A DNA stretch of 64,000 nucleotides from NCBI GenBank assembly GCA_903872505.1, contig CAIQKV010000096.1:52532-116531 (forward strand), written 5' to 3'. Numbering within the stretch: the first letter of the stretch is position 1; every line of letters begins with the position of its first letter. Positions 7,621-16,054 of this stretch are shown here, in pieces. A model generated the notes under the pieces. It was not told where the DNA came from and did no database searches. It saw nothing but the letters and a program-made list of their open reading frames with translations. The position numbers and the translations under genes were made by a program. The stretch is from an uncultured Opitutia bacterium (GTDB lineage Bacteria; Verrucomicrobiota; Verrucomicrobiia; Opitutales; Opitutaceae).

Positions 7621-9536
7621 GCTCTGTGGCAGAATTCATCTGGCGCCCCGAGGATCACGCGTGGACCCGCGATTCGCACCTGGCGCAGTTCATGGCGCGG
7701 CACGGGTTCGCCACCCAGGAGGAGTTGCACGCCGCGTCGGTGCGCGACACCGCGTGGTTTTGGGACGCCGCGATGAAGGACATGGGTGTCGAGTGGACCC
7801 GGCCCTACACGTCGGTGAAGGATGAGTCGCGGGGCTTCCCGTGGACGCGGTGGTTTGGCGGCGGGCAGGTCAACGTCGCCCACAACTGCGTCGACCGCCA
7901 CGTGCGCGACGGGCACGGGGACGAGACGGCGCTCTTCTACGAGTCCGATTCCGGCCGGGTGGGGGAGTCGTGCCGCGTGACGTTCGCCGAGCTGGCCACC
8001 CTCGTTAACCGCTGCGCCGGCGCGCTGCGGGCCGCGGGCGTGCAGGCGGGCGACAGCGTCGGGCTCTACGCGCCGATGCAGGTGCCGACGGTGGTGGTGC
8101 TGTTCGCGACGATGAAGCTCGGCGCGCGCTTCGTCCCGATCTTCTGCGGCTACGGCGAGGAGGCGCTGCGCGAGCGACTCGCCTCCTGCGAGGCGAAACT
8201 GCTGTTTGCGTGCGGCACGCTCACCCGCCGGGGCAAGCCGACCGACACCGCCGCCATTGCCCGTGCCGCCGCCGCGAAGGTCCCGTCGCTCACCCGCACG
8301 GTGTGGACTGACACGGGTGACTGGGACGCGTTTCTCGCTGCCGGCTCGCCGGTCACCGACTGCCAGCCGACCGCCGCCGAAGACGCGTGCCTGATCATCT
8401 ACACGAGCGGCACGACCGGCCGGCCGAAGGGCACCGTGCACACCCACGCGGGCTGCCTCGCGCAGATGGGCAAGGAGCTCCGGTACGCCTTCAACGTCCG
8501 GCCGGGCGAGCCGTTTTTCTGGGTCACCGACATCGGCTGGATGATGGGTCCGTGGGAAATCATCGGCTGCCTGCTGTACCGCACGCCCGTTGTGCTGTTC
8601 GACGGGGCGCCCAACTTTCCGACCAGCGACCGCATCTGGGAAATCTGCGAAAAACTGGGCGTCGTCACGCTCGGCTGCTCGCCGACGCTCATCCGGCTCC
8701 TCATGCGCGCCACCGACGGCCGCGGCCCGGCCGGCCACGACCTCGCCCGGTTGCGGGTGCTCGCCTCGACGGGGGAGCCGTGGGACGAGACCTCGTACCG
8801 CTGGTATTTCGAGCACGCCGGCGGCGGCCGCTGCCCGGTGATCAATATTTCGGGCGGCACCGAGATCGTCGGCTGCCTCCTTTCCGCCACGCCGCTCACG
8901 CCGCTGCGGCCCTGCTCGCTGGGCCGCGCCGCGCTCGGGATGGACGTGGACGTGTTCACCGAGGAGGGCCGGCCGGCGCCGCGCGGCACGGTCGGCCATC
9001 TCGTGTGCAAGCAACCCTCGCCGTCGATGACGAAGAGCTTCCTCCACGACGACGCGCGCTACCTCGAGACATACTTCAGCCAGTTTCCCAACGTGTGGTA
9101 TCACGGGGACTGGGCGCGGCAGGACGAGGACGGCACGTGGTTCGTGCTCGGGCGCAGCGACGACACGATCAAGGTCGCGGGCAAGCGCGTCGGCCCCGCC
9201 GAGGTCGAGGGCGTGCTGACCGCGCACCCGGCCGTGAGCGAGGCGGCGACGATCGGCGCGCCGGACGAGTTGAAGGGGCAGGTGCTGGTCTGCTTCGTGG
9301 TGCTCAAGCCCGGCCGGGCGGCGACGCCGGCCGAGCTCGTCGCCCATGTGGCCGCCCAGATGGGCAAGCCGCTCGCGCCAAAGGCCGTCCACCTGGTTGC
9401 CGCGCTGCCGAAGACCCGCAGCGGCAAGATCCTCCGCGGCACCATCCTGCGCGTCTACACCGGGTCGCCCGCCGGGGACCTGACGAGCGTGGACAATCCC
9501 GCCGCGCTCGAGGCGATCCGGGCCCTGCCGCGGTAG
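7617..9536 (+). CDS. AMP-forming acyl-CoA synthetase (acetyl/propionyl-CoA synthetase-like)
   Basis: This 639-residue protein belongs to the ANL superfamily and has the usual Acs length. The ATP-binding loop is YTSGTTGRPKGTVHTHAG (near 262). The adenylation core includes WVTDIGWMMGPWEI and ISGGTEIVG. The C-terminal hinge is RSDDTIKVAGKRVGPAEVEG, and the catalytic Lys lies in LPKTRSGKILRG. It activates a short organic acid to its CoA thioester using ATP, giving AMP and PPi. The exact acid is not evident. Its start codon overlaps the relic thiolase stop. Confidence 0.87.
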   Translation: MSSVAEFIWRPEDHAWTRDSHLAQFMARHGFATQEELHAASVRDTAWFWDAAMKDMGVEWTRPYTSVKDESRGFPWTRWFGGGQVNVAHNCVDRHVRDGHGDETALFYESDSGRVGESCRVTFAELATLVNRCAGALRAAGVQAGDSVGLYAPMQVPTVVVLFATMKLGARFVPIFCGYGEEALRERLASCEAKLLFACGTLTRRGKPTDTAAIARAAAAKVPSLTRTVWTDTGDWDAFLAAGSPVTDCQPTAAEDACLIIYTSGTTGRPKGTVHTHAGCLAQMGKELRYAFNVRPGEPFFWVTDIGWMMGPWEIIGCLLYRTPVVLFDGAPNFPTSDRIWEICEKLGVVTLGCSPTLIRLLMRATDGRGPAGHDLARLRVLASTGEPWDETSYRWYFEHAGGGRCPVINISGGTEIVGCLLSATPLTPLRPCSLGRAALGMDVDVFTEEGRPAPRGTVGHLVCKQPSPSMTKSFLHDDARYLETYFSQFPNVWYHGDWARQDEDGTWFVLGRSDDTIKVAGKRVGPAEVEGVLTAHPAVSEAATIGAPDELKGQVLVCFVVLKPGRAATPAELVAHVAAQMGKPLAPKAVHLVAALPKTRSGKILRGTILRVYTGSPAGDLTSVDNPAALEAIRALPR

Positions 9537-9559
9537 CGCCAGGCCAGTCGCCCGCAACC

Positions 9560-9575
9560 TACGCCATTTGGCGTA
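9560..9575. promoter_or_regulatory. 16-bp palindrome upstream of the 2-oxoacid oxidoreductase operon
   Basis: Perfect 6-bp arms with a 4-base spacer (TACGCC-ATTT-GGCGTA), about 105 bp before the oxidoreductase start. The form suits a dimeric repressor or activator. The right half extends to TTTGGCGTAAA, an 11-mer that recurs at 44434-44444 upstream of other acyl-CoA genes. Confidence 0.4.
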
Positions 9576-9628
9576 AATGTCGGGCCCAAGTCCTGCGCAA
9601 TCTCCGCCAAGACATGCGCAGTTCCGCG

Positions 9629-9664
9629 CCGGGGTTGGGTTATCATGGAGCCAGTCAACCCCGG
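9629..9664 (+). promoter_or_regulatory. Stem-loop in the leader of the 2-oxoacid oxidoreductase operon
   Basis: Perfect 9-bp arms (CCGGGGTTG / CAACCCCGG) around an 18-base loop, ending 14 bases before the ATG at 9679. The loop contains TTATCAT, which could instead be a -10 element. No T-run follows, so a role in mRNA stability or translation is more likely than termination. Confidence 0.35.
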
Positions 9665-9678
9665 TCCGGTTTCCCGCC

Positions 9679-11085
9679 ATGCCCGCCCTCCTCCGCCCCA
9701 AGCCCTTCCTTGATCCGCAGTACTGCAAGGGCTGCCTGCGCTGCATCGAGGCCTGCCCGCGCGATTGCATCACCCCGGGCGACGCCATCAATCCCGCCAC
9801 CGGCCTCGTGCCGGTCGAGCTGAACCTGGAAAACTGCAACGGCTGCGCGCTCTGCCTGCAGGCCTGCCCCGAGCCCTACGGCCTGCGGCTCGAGACGGAC
9901 CGGCCCGGCCCCGAGGGCGACTTCGTGCTGGAGGACCCGGCCAAGCTGTTCGGCGAAAAATGCGTGCCCAACCATTCCGAGGGCGACCTGCCCGACGACC
10001 GCATCGCGCTCCCGGCCTGCGAGCCGATGGTGCTCAAGGGCACCTACGCGTCCGCGATCGGCGCGCTGCTCGCCGGCTGCCGGCATGTCTTCGGCTATCC
10101 CATCACCCCCAGCACCGAGGGCGCCGAGCTCATGGCCCGGATCCTGCCCAAGCTCAACGGCGCGTTCGTCCAGGCCGTCAGCGAGGTCGCCGCGGTCAAC
10201 ATGATGTACGGCGCCGGCGGCGCCGGGCTGCCCTGCATGACCTTCACCAGCAGCCCCGGCTTCAGCCTTATGTTGGAGGGCATCAGCTACATGATCGGCG
10301 CGGAGGTGCCGGGCGTCTTCGTCAACATCATGCGCGGCGGCCCGGGGCTCGGCAACATCGCCCCCGAGCAGGCCGACATCAAGCTGGCCTGCCGCGGCCT
10401 CGGCCACGGCAACACCCGCGCCATCGTCCTCGCCCCGAGCACGCCGCAGGAGATGCTCGACCTCACCTCCGAGGCGTTTGCGCTCTCCTTCCGCTACCGC
10501 AACCCCGTCGTGGTCCTCGGCGACGGCTACCTCGGCCAGATGACCGGCACCGTGCGACTGCCCGCGGCCATGGTGCGGCCCGGCCTCCCCGCCTGGGCCG
10601 TCTGGGGCGACCGCGCCCACCGCCACAATCTGATCAGTTCCATCGCCCTCGCCGAGGATGACCTCGAGGCGCACAACGAGCACCTCAACCGCAAGTATGC
10701 CGTCATCGCCGCCTGCGAGCAGCGCGTGGACTGCCACCTCTGCCGCGATGCCGAGGTGCTGGTCATCGCCTGCAACACCCCCGCCCGCATGGCCAAGGGC
10801 GCCGTCGAGGACGCCCGCGCGCAGGGCGTGAAGGCCGGGCTCTTCCGGCCCATCACGCTGTGGCCGTTCCCCATCGACGCCCTCGCGGAGATCATGCCCG
10901 GCGTGCGCCGCATCGTCGTGGTCGAGGCCGGCCCCGGCCAGCTGGAGGACGAGCTGCGGCTCGCGCTCAGCCATGCGGGGATCGCGCCGCCGCCCATCGA
11001 CCACGTGCGGCGTTGCGGCGGCAACCTGCCGCAGCAGGCCGAGATCCTGGCGGGAATTCTCGAACCCGAGGAGGTGCTGTCATGA
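9679..11085 (+). CDS. 2-oxoacid:ferredoxin oxidoreductase, ferredoxin domain fused to alpha subunit
   Basis: The start is taken at the ATG at 9679 (468 residues), just before the conserved LRPKPFLDPQYC. The N-terminus is a two-[4Fe-4S] ferredoxin with CKGCLRCIEACP and CNGCALCLQACP (about 14-55). The alpha (pyrimidine-binding) domain follows from about 110: GTYASAIGALLAGCRHVFGY, PSTEGAEL and the C-terminal transketolase-like part. The enzyme oxidatively decarboxylates a 2-oxoacid to an acyl-CoA and reduces ferredoxin. Fusing the delta subunit to alpha is a known variant of the VOR/KOR group. Branched-chain or aryl 2-oxoacids are plausible given the neighbours; sequence alone does not decide. 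Confidence 0.88.
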   Translation: MPALLRPKPFLDPQYCKGCLRCIEACPRDCITPGDAINPATGLVPVELNLENCNGCALCLQACPEPYGLRLETDRPGPEGDFVLEDPAKLFGEKCVPNHSEGDLPDDRIALPACEPMVLKGTYASAIGALLAGCRHVFGYPITPSTEGAELMARILPKLNGAFVQAVSEVAAVNMMYGAGGAGLPCMTFTSSPGFSLMLEGISYMIGAEVPGVFVNIMRGGPGLGNIAPEQADIKLACRGLGHGNTRAIVLAPSTPQEMLDLTSEAFALSFRYRNPVVVLGDGYLGQMTGTVRLPAAMVRPGLPAWAVWGDRAHRHNLISSIALAEDDLEAHNEHLNRKYAVIAACEQRVDCHLCRDAEVLVIACNTPARMAKGAVEDARAQGVKAGLFRPITLWPFPIDALAEIMPGVRRIVVVEAGPGQLEDELRLALSHAGIAPPPIDHVRRCGGNLPQQAEILAGILEPEEVLS

Positions 11086-12518
11086 GCGCCGCGTTTTACG
11101 ACCACTTCAGCCGCCACAGCCACGGCGAGGGCCTCAAGGCCCACAGCACGCACTACTGCCCCGGCTGCGGTCACGGCGTCGCGCACCGCGACCTGGCGGC
11201 CGCGATCGACGAGCTCGGCATCCAGGACCGCACCGTGCTCATCAGCCCGGTCGGCTGCGCCGTGTTCGCCCACTATTACTTCGACGTCGGCAACTCGCAG
11301 GCCGCGCACGGCCGCGCCCCCGCGGTGGCGCTCGGCCACAAGCTCGCGCATCCCGAGGCCATCGTGATCAGCTACCAGGGCGACGGCGACCTCGCGTCGA
11401 TCGGCCTCGCCGAGACCATCTCAATCGCGCAGATGGGCCTGCCCCTCACCGTCATCTTCATCAACAACGCCGTCTACGGCATGACCGGCGGCCAGCTTGC
11501 GCCCACCTCGCTGATGGGCCAGCGGACCACCACGAGCCCCGCGGGCCGCTCCCCCGCCATGGGCCAGCCGCTGCGGATGGCCGAGCTCATCGCCCAGCTC
11601 GACGGCCCCGTCTACGTCGAGCGCGTCGCCCTGTTCAGCGCCCGCGAGCGGGTCAAGGCCCGCAAGGCGATCCGCAAGGCGATCACCAACCAGATCGAGG
11701 GCCGCGGCTATTCCTTCATCGAGATCATCGCCGAGTGTCCCACGCACCTGAAGATGACGCCGCAGGAAGCCGAGGAGTGGGTGAAGACCCAGATGGAGCC
11801 GGTGTTCCCGCTCGGCGTGAAGAAGGATCTCACGGTCGAGCCGTGGTTCCGGCCCGGCACCCCCAGCTTTGAGCCGGAGGCCGTGCTCGGTCTCAGCGGG
11901 GCCGAGCCGCGCCGCGAGGACGAGGCGCGCGAGATTCCGGCGTGGCCGGCCCATCTGCCCGCGCGCGACATCGCCATCAAGCTCGCCGGCTCCGGCGGGG
12001 ACGGCGCCCAGACCGCCGCGCTGCTGCTCACCCGCGCCGCCATCGCCGAGGGCTATGACGCCACCGACATCCCGAGCTACGGGCCCGAGAGCCGCGGCGG
12101 CACCTCCTACGCCGACGTGCACATCGCCGAGCACGAGGTGCTCAACCCCGCCGCATCCGAGCCGCACGTGCTCATCGCCTTCAACGCCCCGAGCCTCGCC
12201 AAGTTCGCCGGCACCGTGCCGGCCGGCGGCCTGATCCTCTACGACAGCACCGTCATCACGGCGCCGCCCGCGCTGCCGGCCGACCGCCGCATCATCCCGG
12301 TGCCCTTCACCCGCATCGCGACCGAGCTCGGCCGGCCGATGGTCAAGAACGTGGTCGCGCTCGGCGCGCTGCAGGCCGCGCTCAACCTCCTGCCCGAGGG
12401 CAGCGTGCCCGCGACGCTGCACCATGTGCTGAAGGACAAGCCCGCCCTGCTGCCGCTCAACGAGGCGGCCTTCGCCGCCGGCCGCGCGGCAGTCGAGGCG
12501 GCCCTGGTGCCCGCATGA
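11082..12518 (+). CDS. 2-oxoacid:ferredoxin oxidoreductase, fused beta-gamma subunit
   Basis: The ATG at 11082 overlaps the alpha-subunit stop by 4 bp; the track ORF is artificially extended. The 478-residue protein has a TPP-binding beta domain (about 1-270) with CPGCGHG, the GDGDLASIG diphosphate motif and NNAVYGMTGGQ. After a charged linker comes a gamma domain (about 295-478) with LAGSGGDGAQTAALLL and PSYGPESRGGTSYAD. With the upstream gene it forms a complete four-domain enzyme from two polypeptides. It also overlaps the next gene by 4 bp, so the energy-conserving ligase should be made in step with it. Confidence 0.9.
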   Translation: MSAAFYDHFSRHSHGEGLKAHSTHYCPGCGHGVAHRDLAAAIDELGIQDRTVLISPVGCAVFAHYYFDVGNSQAAHGRAPAVALGHKLAHPEAIVISYQGDGDLASIGLAETISIAQMGLPLTVIFINNAVYGMTGGQLAPTSLMGQRTTTSPAGRSPAMGQPLRMAELIAQLDGPVYVERVALFSARERVKARKAIRKAITNQIEGRGYSFIEIIAECPTHLKMTPQEAEEWVKTQMEPVFPLGVKKDLTVEPWFRPGTPSFEPEAVLGLSGAEPRREDEAREIPAWPAHLPARDIAIKLAGSGGDGAQTAALLLTRAAIAEGYDATDIPSYGPESRGGTSYADVHIAEHEVLNPAASEPHVLIAFNAPSLAKFAGTVPAGGLILYDSTVITAPPALPADRRIIPVPFTRIATELGRPMVKNVVALGALQAALNLLPEGSVPATLHHVLKDKPALLPLNEAAFAAGRAAVEAALVPA

Positions 12519-14668
12519 ACGCCGGGCTCGCGAGCGAGCCCGCCTTCCGGGCCGACGCCAAGTTTGTGGGCGAGGCCGAGGCGTACGCCCTGCTGACCCA
12601 TGCCGGGCTGGGCCCGCCCACCCACGGGATGGTCGGCGAACCGCTGCCGTTCACCGCCGGCGAGCCGGTCGTGCTCAAGGGCCTCGGTGAGGAACTCTGG
12701 CACAAGTCCGAGCTCGGCGCCGTCAAGTTTCTGCCGTTCGACGCCGCGGCCGTTGCCTCCGAGTCGGCCGCGATGCGCGGACGCGTCGAGGCCGCCGGGC
12801 ACCGGTGGCTCGGCGGGCTGGTCTGTGCGCGCGTTCCGATCGCGCACGCCGCGGGCCTGCCGTCCGAGGGTTTTGTTTCGCTCACGTGCGGCGAGGCCGG
12901 CTGGGTCGTGCTTTGCGGTTTCGGCGGACTGCAGGCGAACGCACTCGCGAAGCTCGCGCCGCCGCTGCGCTGGCCGCTGGCGCTGACCACGCCGCGCGCG
13001 GCGCTGGCCGAGCTCAAGGCGCACCTGCTGGGTCAAATCTGGCTCGGCCAGCTCCGCGGCACCGCACCCCTGACTTCGGAGCACCAGCTCGGTGAATTTC
13101 TCGATGCGCTCTGGCGGCTCGCCCCGCTGGCCGGAACCGCCGGGTTGACACTGCTCGAACTGAATCCCGTCGTGCTCGACGAGACCGGCCGGCCGCGTCC
13201 GCTCGACGCCGTGGGCCGCCGTGAGCCCCCGGCTCCGCTGCGCGTGCCGCCGCCACGCGGATTCCTCGAGGCGCTGCGGGCCCCGCGTCGCGTGGCGCTG
13301 GCGGGCGTTTCCGAGAAGGAGGGCGGGGTGGGGCGGACCATCCTCGAGAATCTCCGCCGCTGCCCGGCGCTGGCGGACGGCATCACCCTCATCAAGCCGG
13401 GACGGACGGAACTGCTCGGCCTCCCGTGTGTGCCGGATGTCGCGGCGCTGTGTGCGGCGCCCGTGGACCTGCTGTTGCTCGCCTTGCCCGCCCCGGTCGC
13501 GGCGCAGGCGCTCACCGCGCTCATCGCCCAGGGCGGTGGCGCCACGGTGGTGGGCCTCGTGGCGGGTGGCATCGGCGACGGCGCGGACACGGCGGGACTC
13601 GGCCGCGATCTCACCCGGCTGTTGCACGAAACCCGCGCCGCGGGCCGGTGGACGCCCGCCGTGCTCGGGCCGAATTTTCTCGGCCACTGGGTCCCGGCCG
13701 CGCAACTCGACACGTCCTTCATTCCCGCGGAGAAGCTCACTCCGCCCGGCCCGGCGGGCGGCGGGCTCACGCTGCTCAGCCAGAGCGGCGCGTTCCTGCT
13801 CTGCCGCCGCTCCCGCGCACCGCAGCTGCGTTTTGGCCTGGGCGTCGCGCTCGGCAACCAGATGGACGCCGCGTTGCCCGATTTGCTCCACGCGCTGGAG
13901 GATGATCCCGCGTGCCGCGCGGTGGCCGCCTATGTCGAGGGCTTCGGGCCGGGCCACCTGCTGGAGACGGCGCGGGCGGCCGACCGGCTGCGCCACCGCG
14001 GCGTGCCGTTGCTGATGCACCGTGCCGGGCAGACCTCGGCCGGGCAGAGCGCCGCCGCGAGCCACACGGGCGCGATGGCCGGCGATTGCGAGCTCGAGCG
14101 GGCGCTGCTGGAGCGCGCCGGCGTGAAATTTTCCGCTTCCATCGCCGCGTTCGACGCTGCGCTGGAATGGCTCGGGGCGTGGCCCGCGCCGCTGCCCGGC
14201 CCGGTGGCGCTGCTGACCAACGCGGGTTTCGAGAGCGTGAACGGCAGCGACCTGCTCACCGGCCCGCTGTCCGCGGCCGTGCTTGAACCGGCCGCGCGCG
14301 CGGCGCTCGCTGCCGTTCTCGCCCGGCACGAGCTGGCCGGGCTCGTGGCGCCGCAACTGCCGCTCGACCTTACGCCCATGGCCGGCGAGGACGCCTTTTT
14401 CGCGGCTGCGGAGGTTTTGATCGGCACGGCCGGCGTGCTGGTGGTCGGCGTCGTGCCCTTCACCCGCCGGCTCGGCACCGAACTCGCGGGCGCCGCCCGA
14501 TTTGCCGCCGCGCTGGCGAAGCTGCGCGACGCGCACCACAAGCCCGTCGCGGTGGCGGTGGACGCCGGCGTGGAATACGACGGCTACCGGCGCGCCTTCC
14601 GCGAGGCCGGCCTGCCCGTCTTCGACCGGATTGAGACGGCGCTGCTCGGCCTGCGCACGCTGGCGTGA
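12515..14668 (+). CDS. ADP-forming acyl-CoA synthetase (acetate--CoA ligase type), fused, ATP-grasp first
   Basis: This 717-residue NDP-forming acyl-CoA synthetase starts with the ATP-grasp (beta-like) domain (about 15-235; VVLKGLGEELWHKSELGAV and LLELNPVVLD). A CoA-binding Rossmann domain (about 250-380; PRRVALAGVSEKEGG) and succinyl-CoA-ligase-like flavodoxin domains follow. The phosphorylated His lies in AASHTGAMAGD (near 515). The usual fused order is CoA-binding first and ATP-grasp last, so this is the reverse arrangement. It would convert the acyl-CoA made by the upstream oxidoreductase to free acid with ATP synthesis. The 4-bp overlap with the oxidoreductase supports that pairing. Confidence 0.88.
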   Translation: MNAGLASEPAFRADAKFVGEAEAYALLTHAGLGPPTHGMVGEPLPFTAGEPVVLKGLGEELWHKSELGAVKFLPFDAAAVASESAAMRGRVEAAGHRWLGGLVCARVPIAHAAGLPSEGFVSLTCGEAGWVVLCGFGGLQANALAKLAPPLRWPLALTTPRAALAELKAHLLGQIWLGQLRGTAPLTSEHQLGEFLDALWRLAPLAGTAGLTLLELNPVVLDETGRPRPLDAVGRREPPAPLRVPPPRGFLEALRAPRRVALAGVSEKEGGVGRTILENLRRCPALADGITLIKPGRTELLGLPCVPDVAALCAAPVDLLLLALPAPVAAQALTALIAQGGGATVVGLVAGGIGDGADTAGLGRDLTRLLHETRAAGRWTPAVLGPNFLGHWVPAAQLDTSFIPAEKLTPPGPAGGGLTLLSQSGAFLLCRRSRAPQLRFGLGVALGNQMDAALPDLLHALEDDPACRAVAAYVEGFGPGHLLETARAADRLRHRGVPLLMHRAGQTSAGQSAAASHTGAMAGDCELERALLERAGVKFSASIAAFDAALEWLGAWPAPLPGPVALLTNAGFESVNGSDLLTGPLSAAVLEPAARAALAAVLARHELAGLVAPQLPLDLTPMAGEDAFFAAAEVLIGTAGVLVVGVVPFTRRLGTELAGAARFAAALAKLRDAHHKPVAVAVDAGVEYDGYRRAFREAGLPVFDRIETALLGLRTLA

Positions 14669-14720
14669 GGGCGGCGGGAATTTTCTCCCACGGGTCGGCG
14701 GGCAGTGCTAACCGTTGGCC

Positions 14721-16004
14721 ATGACGACGCGGCGCGACTTCGTGAAACTGATGGCGGCGGCGGGTGCGGTGGGGGCGACGCCCCTCTTGGAGGCCGGCGT
14801 TCCGGCGATGCCAACCGGTGATGCTGATCGCGCCCAGTGGCTGCGCTGGGCAGAGCAGCTCGCCGCCCCGCTGCTGCCAGCCCTGGCCCGGCGCCGGCTC
14901 AAGGCGAGCCTGCCGGTCGAGGCGGCGGATCCCGCCGAGCGGCGCGCCTTTGTGCGCCTCGAGGCCTTCGCCCGGCTGCTGTGTGGGCTCGCGCCCTGGC
15001 TGGAGCGCGGCGAGGACTGCGGCCGATGGGCGGAGGTGGCCCGCGAGGCGCTGGATGCGGCCACGGATCCCGCGTCACCCGACTGCGTGAATTTTACCGC
15101 GGGCCAGCAGCCGCTGGTGGACGCCGCGTTTCTCGCGCAGGCCCTGCTGCGGGCGCCGCGGACGCTGTGGGCCCCGCTGCCGGCGCGGGTCAAGGCGAAC
15201 CTCCTCGCCGGCTTGAAGGCCACCCGGCCGATCCAGCCCGGCGAAAACAACTGGGTGCTGTTCGCCTCCATGGTGGAGGCCGCCCTGCACCGGTTCGGGG
15301 AGCGGCGGGACGACGCGCGGTTGTTTTACGGGCTGCGCCGGCAGCGCGAGTGGTATGTCGGGGACGGCTGGTACGGGGACGGTCCGGAGTTTCACACCGA
15401 CTACTACAATTCCTACGTGATCCAGCCGATGCTCGTCGAGGTGCTCGATGTGATTGCCGCCGAGTCGGAGGAATGGAGAGCGTTTCAGGCCGAGGCGGGG
15501 GCGAGACTGGCGCGGTTTGCCGCGGTTCAGGAACGGCTGATCTCGCCCGATGGATCCTACCCGGTGTTGGGCCGTTCCAGTGCGTACCGCGCCGGGGCGT
15601 TCCAAGGGCTGGCCCTGGCGGCCTGGCGGAAACAACTGCCCGCCGGGGTGAAGCCGGCGCAAGTGCGGCGGGCCCTCGGCGCGGTGCTGCGCCGGACGCT
15701 GGAGGCCCCGGGCACCTTCGACGCCCAGGGCTGGCTGCGCATCGGACTGGCTGGCGCCCAGCCGTCGCTGGCGGAGCATTACATCTCCACCGGCAGCCTC
15801 TATCTGTGCAGCACGGCGCTGCTGCCCCTGGGCCTCGCCGCGACCGATCCGTTTTGGACGGACCCGGCGGCGCCCACCACCTGGGAGCAGGCATGGTCAG
15901 GACAGGACCTGCCGGCGGATCACGCGCTGAGTGCCCGGCGGCAGGCCGGCGCTCATCAGACGGCAGGCCGCCTAGCTCGTGCCGACTTGATTCCTTCGGG
16001 CTAG
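14721..16004 (+). CDS. DUF2264 protein with Tat signal
   Basis: The start at the ATG at 14721 gives 427 residues (the track starts at an upstream TTG). The N-terminus MTTRRDFVKLMAAAGAVGA is a twin-arginine signal, so the protein is exported folded. The body carries the DUF2264 hallmark WYVGDGWYGDGPEFHTDYYN. DUF2264 members are alpha/alpha-barrel proteins found with polysaccharide and uronate degradation genes; their catalytic role is unclear to me. Compared with longer family members, the C-terminal extension is missing. It lies 52 bp after the synthetase and may be read through from that operon. Confidence 0.85.
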   Translation: MTTRRDFVKLMAAAGAVGATPLLEAGVPAMPTGDADRAQWLRWAEQLAAPLLPALARRRLKASLPVEAADPAERRAFVRLEAFARLLCGLAPWLERGEDCGRWAEVAREALDAATDPASPDCVNFTAGQQPLVDAAFLAQALLRAPRTLWAPLPARVKANLLAGLKATRPIQPGENNWVLFASMVEAALHRFGERRDDARLFYGLRRQREWYVGDGWYGDGPEFHTDYYNSYVIQPMLVEVLDVIAAESEEWRAFQAEAGARLARFAAVQERLISPDGSYPVLGRSSAYRAGAFQGLALAAWRKQLPAGVKPAQVRRALGAVLRRTLEAPGTFDAQGWLRIGLAGAQPSLAEHYISTGSLYLCSTALLPLGLAATDPFWTDPAAPTTWEQAWSGQDLPADHALSARRQAGAHQTAGRLARADLIPSG

Positions 16005-16054
16005 GGGCGCGGACTCGACTCCCGGGGGCATTGCGATTGACTGGGGGCACCCCG

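Noticed and set aside
12239-14539. 766-aa minus-strand ORF
   Set aside because: Shadow of the ADP-forming synthetase, with Arg/Gly/Ala-rich low complexity and no conserved motif.
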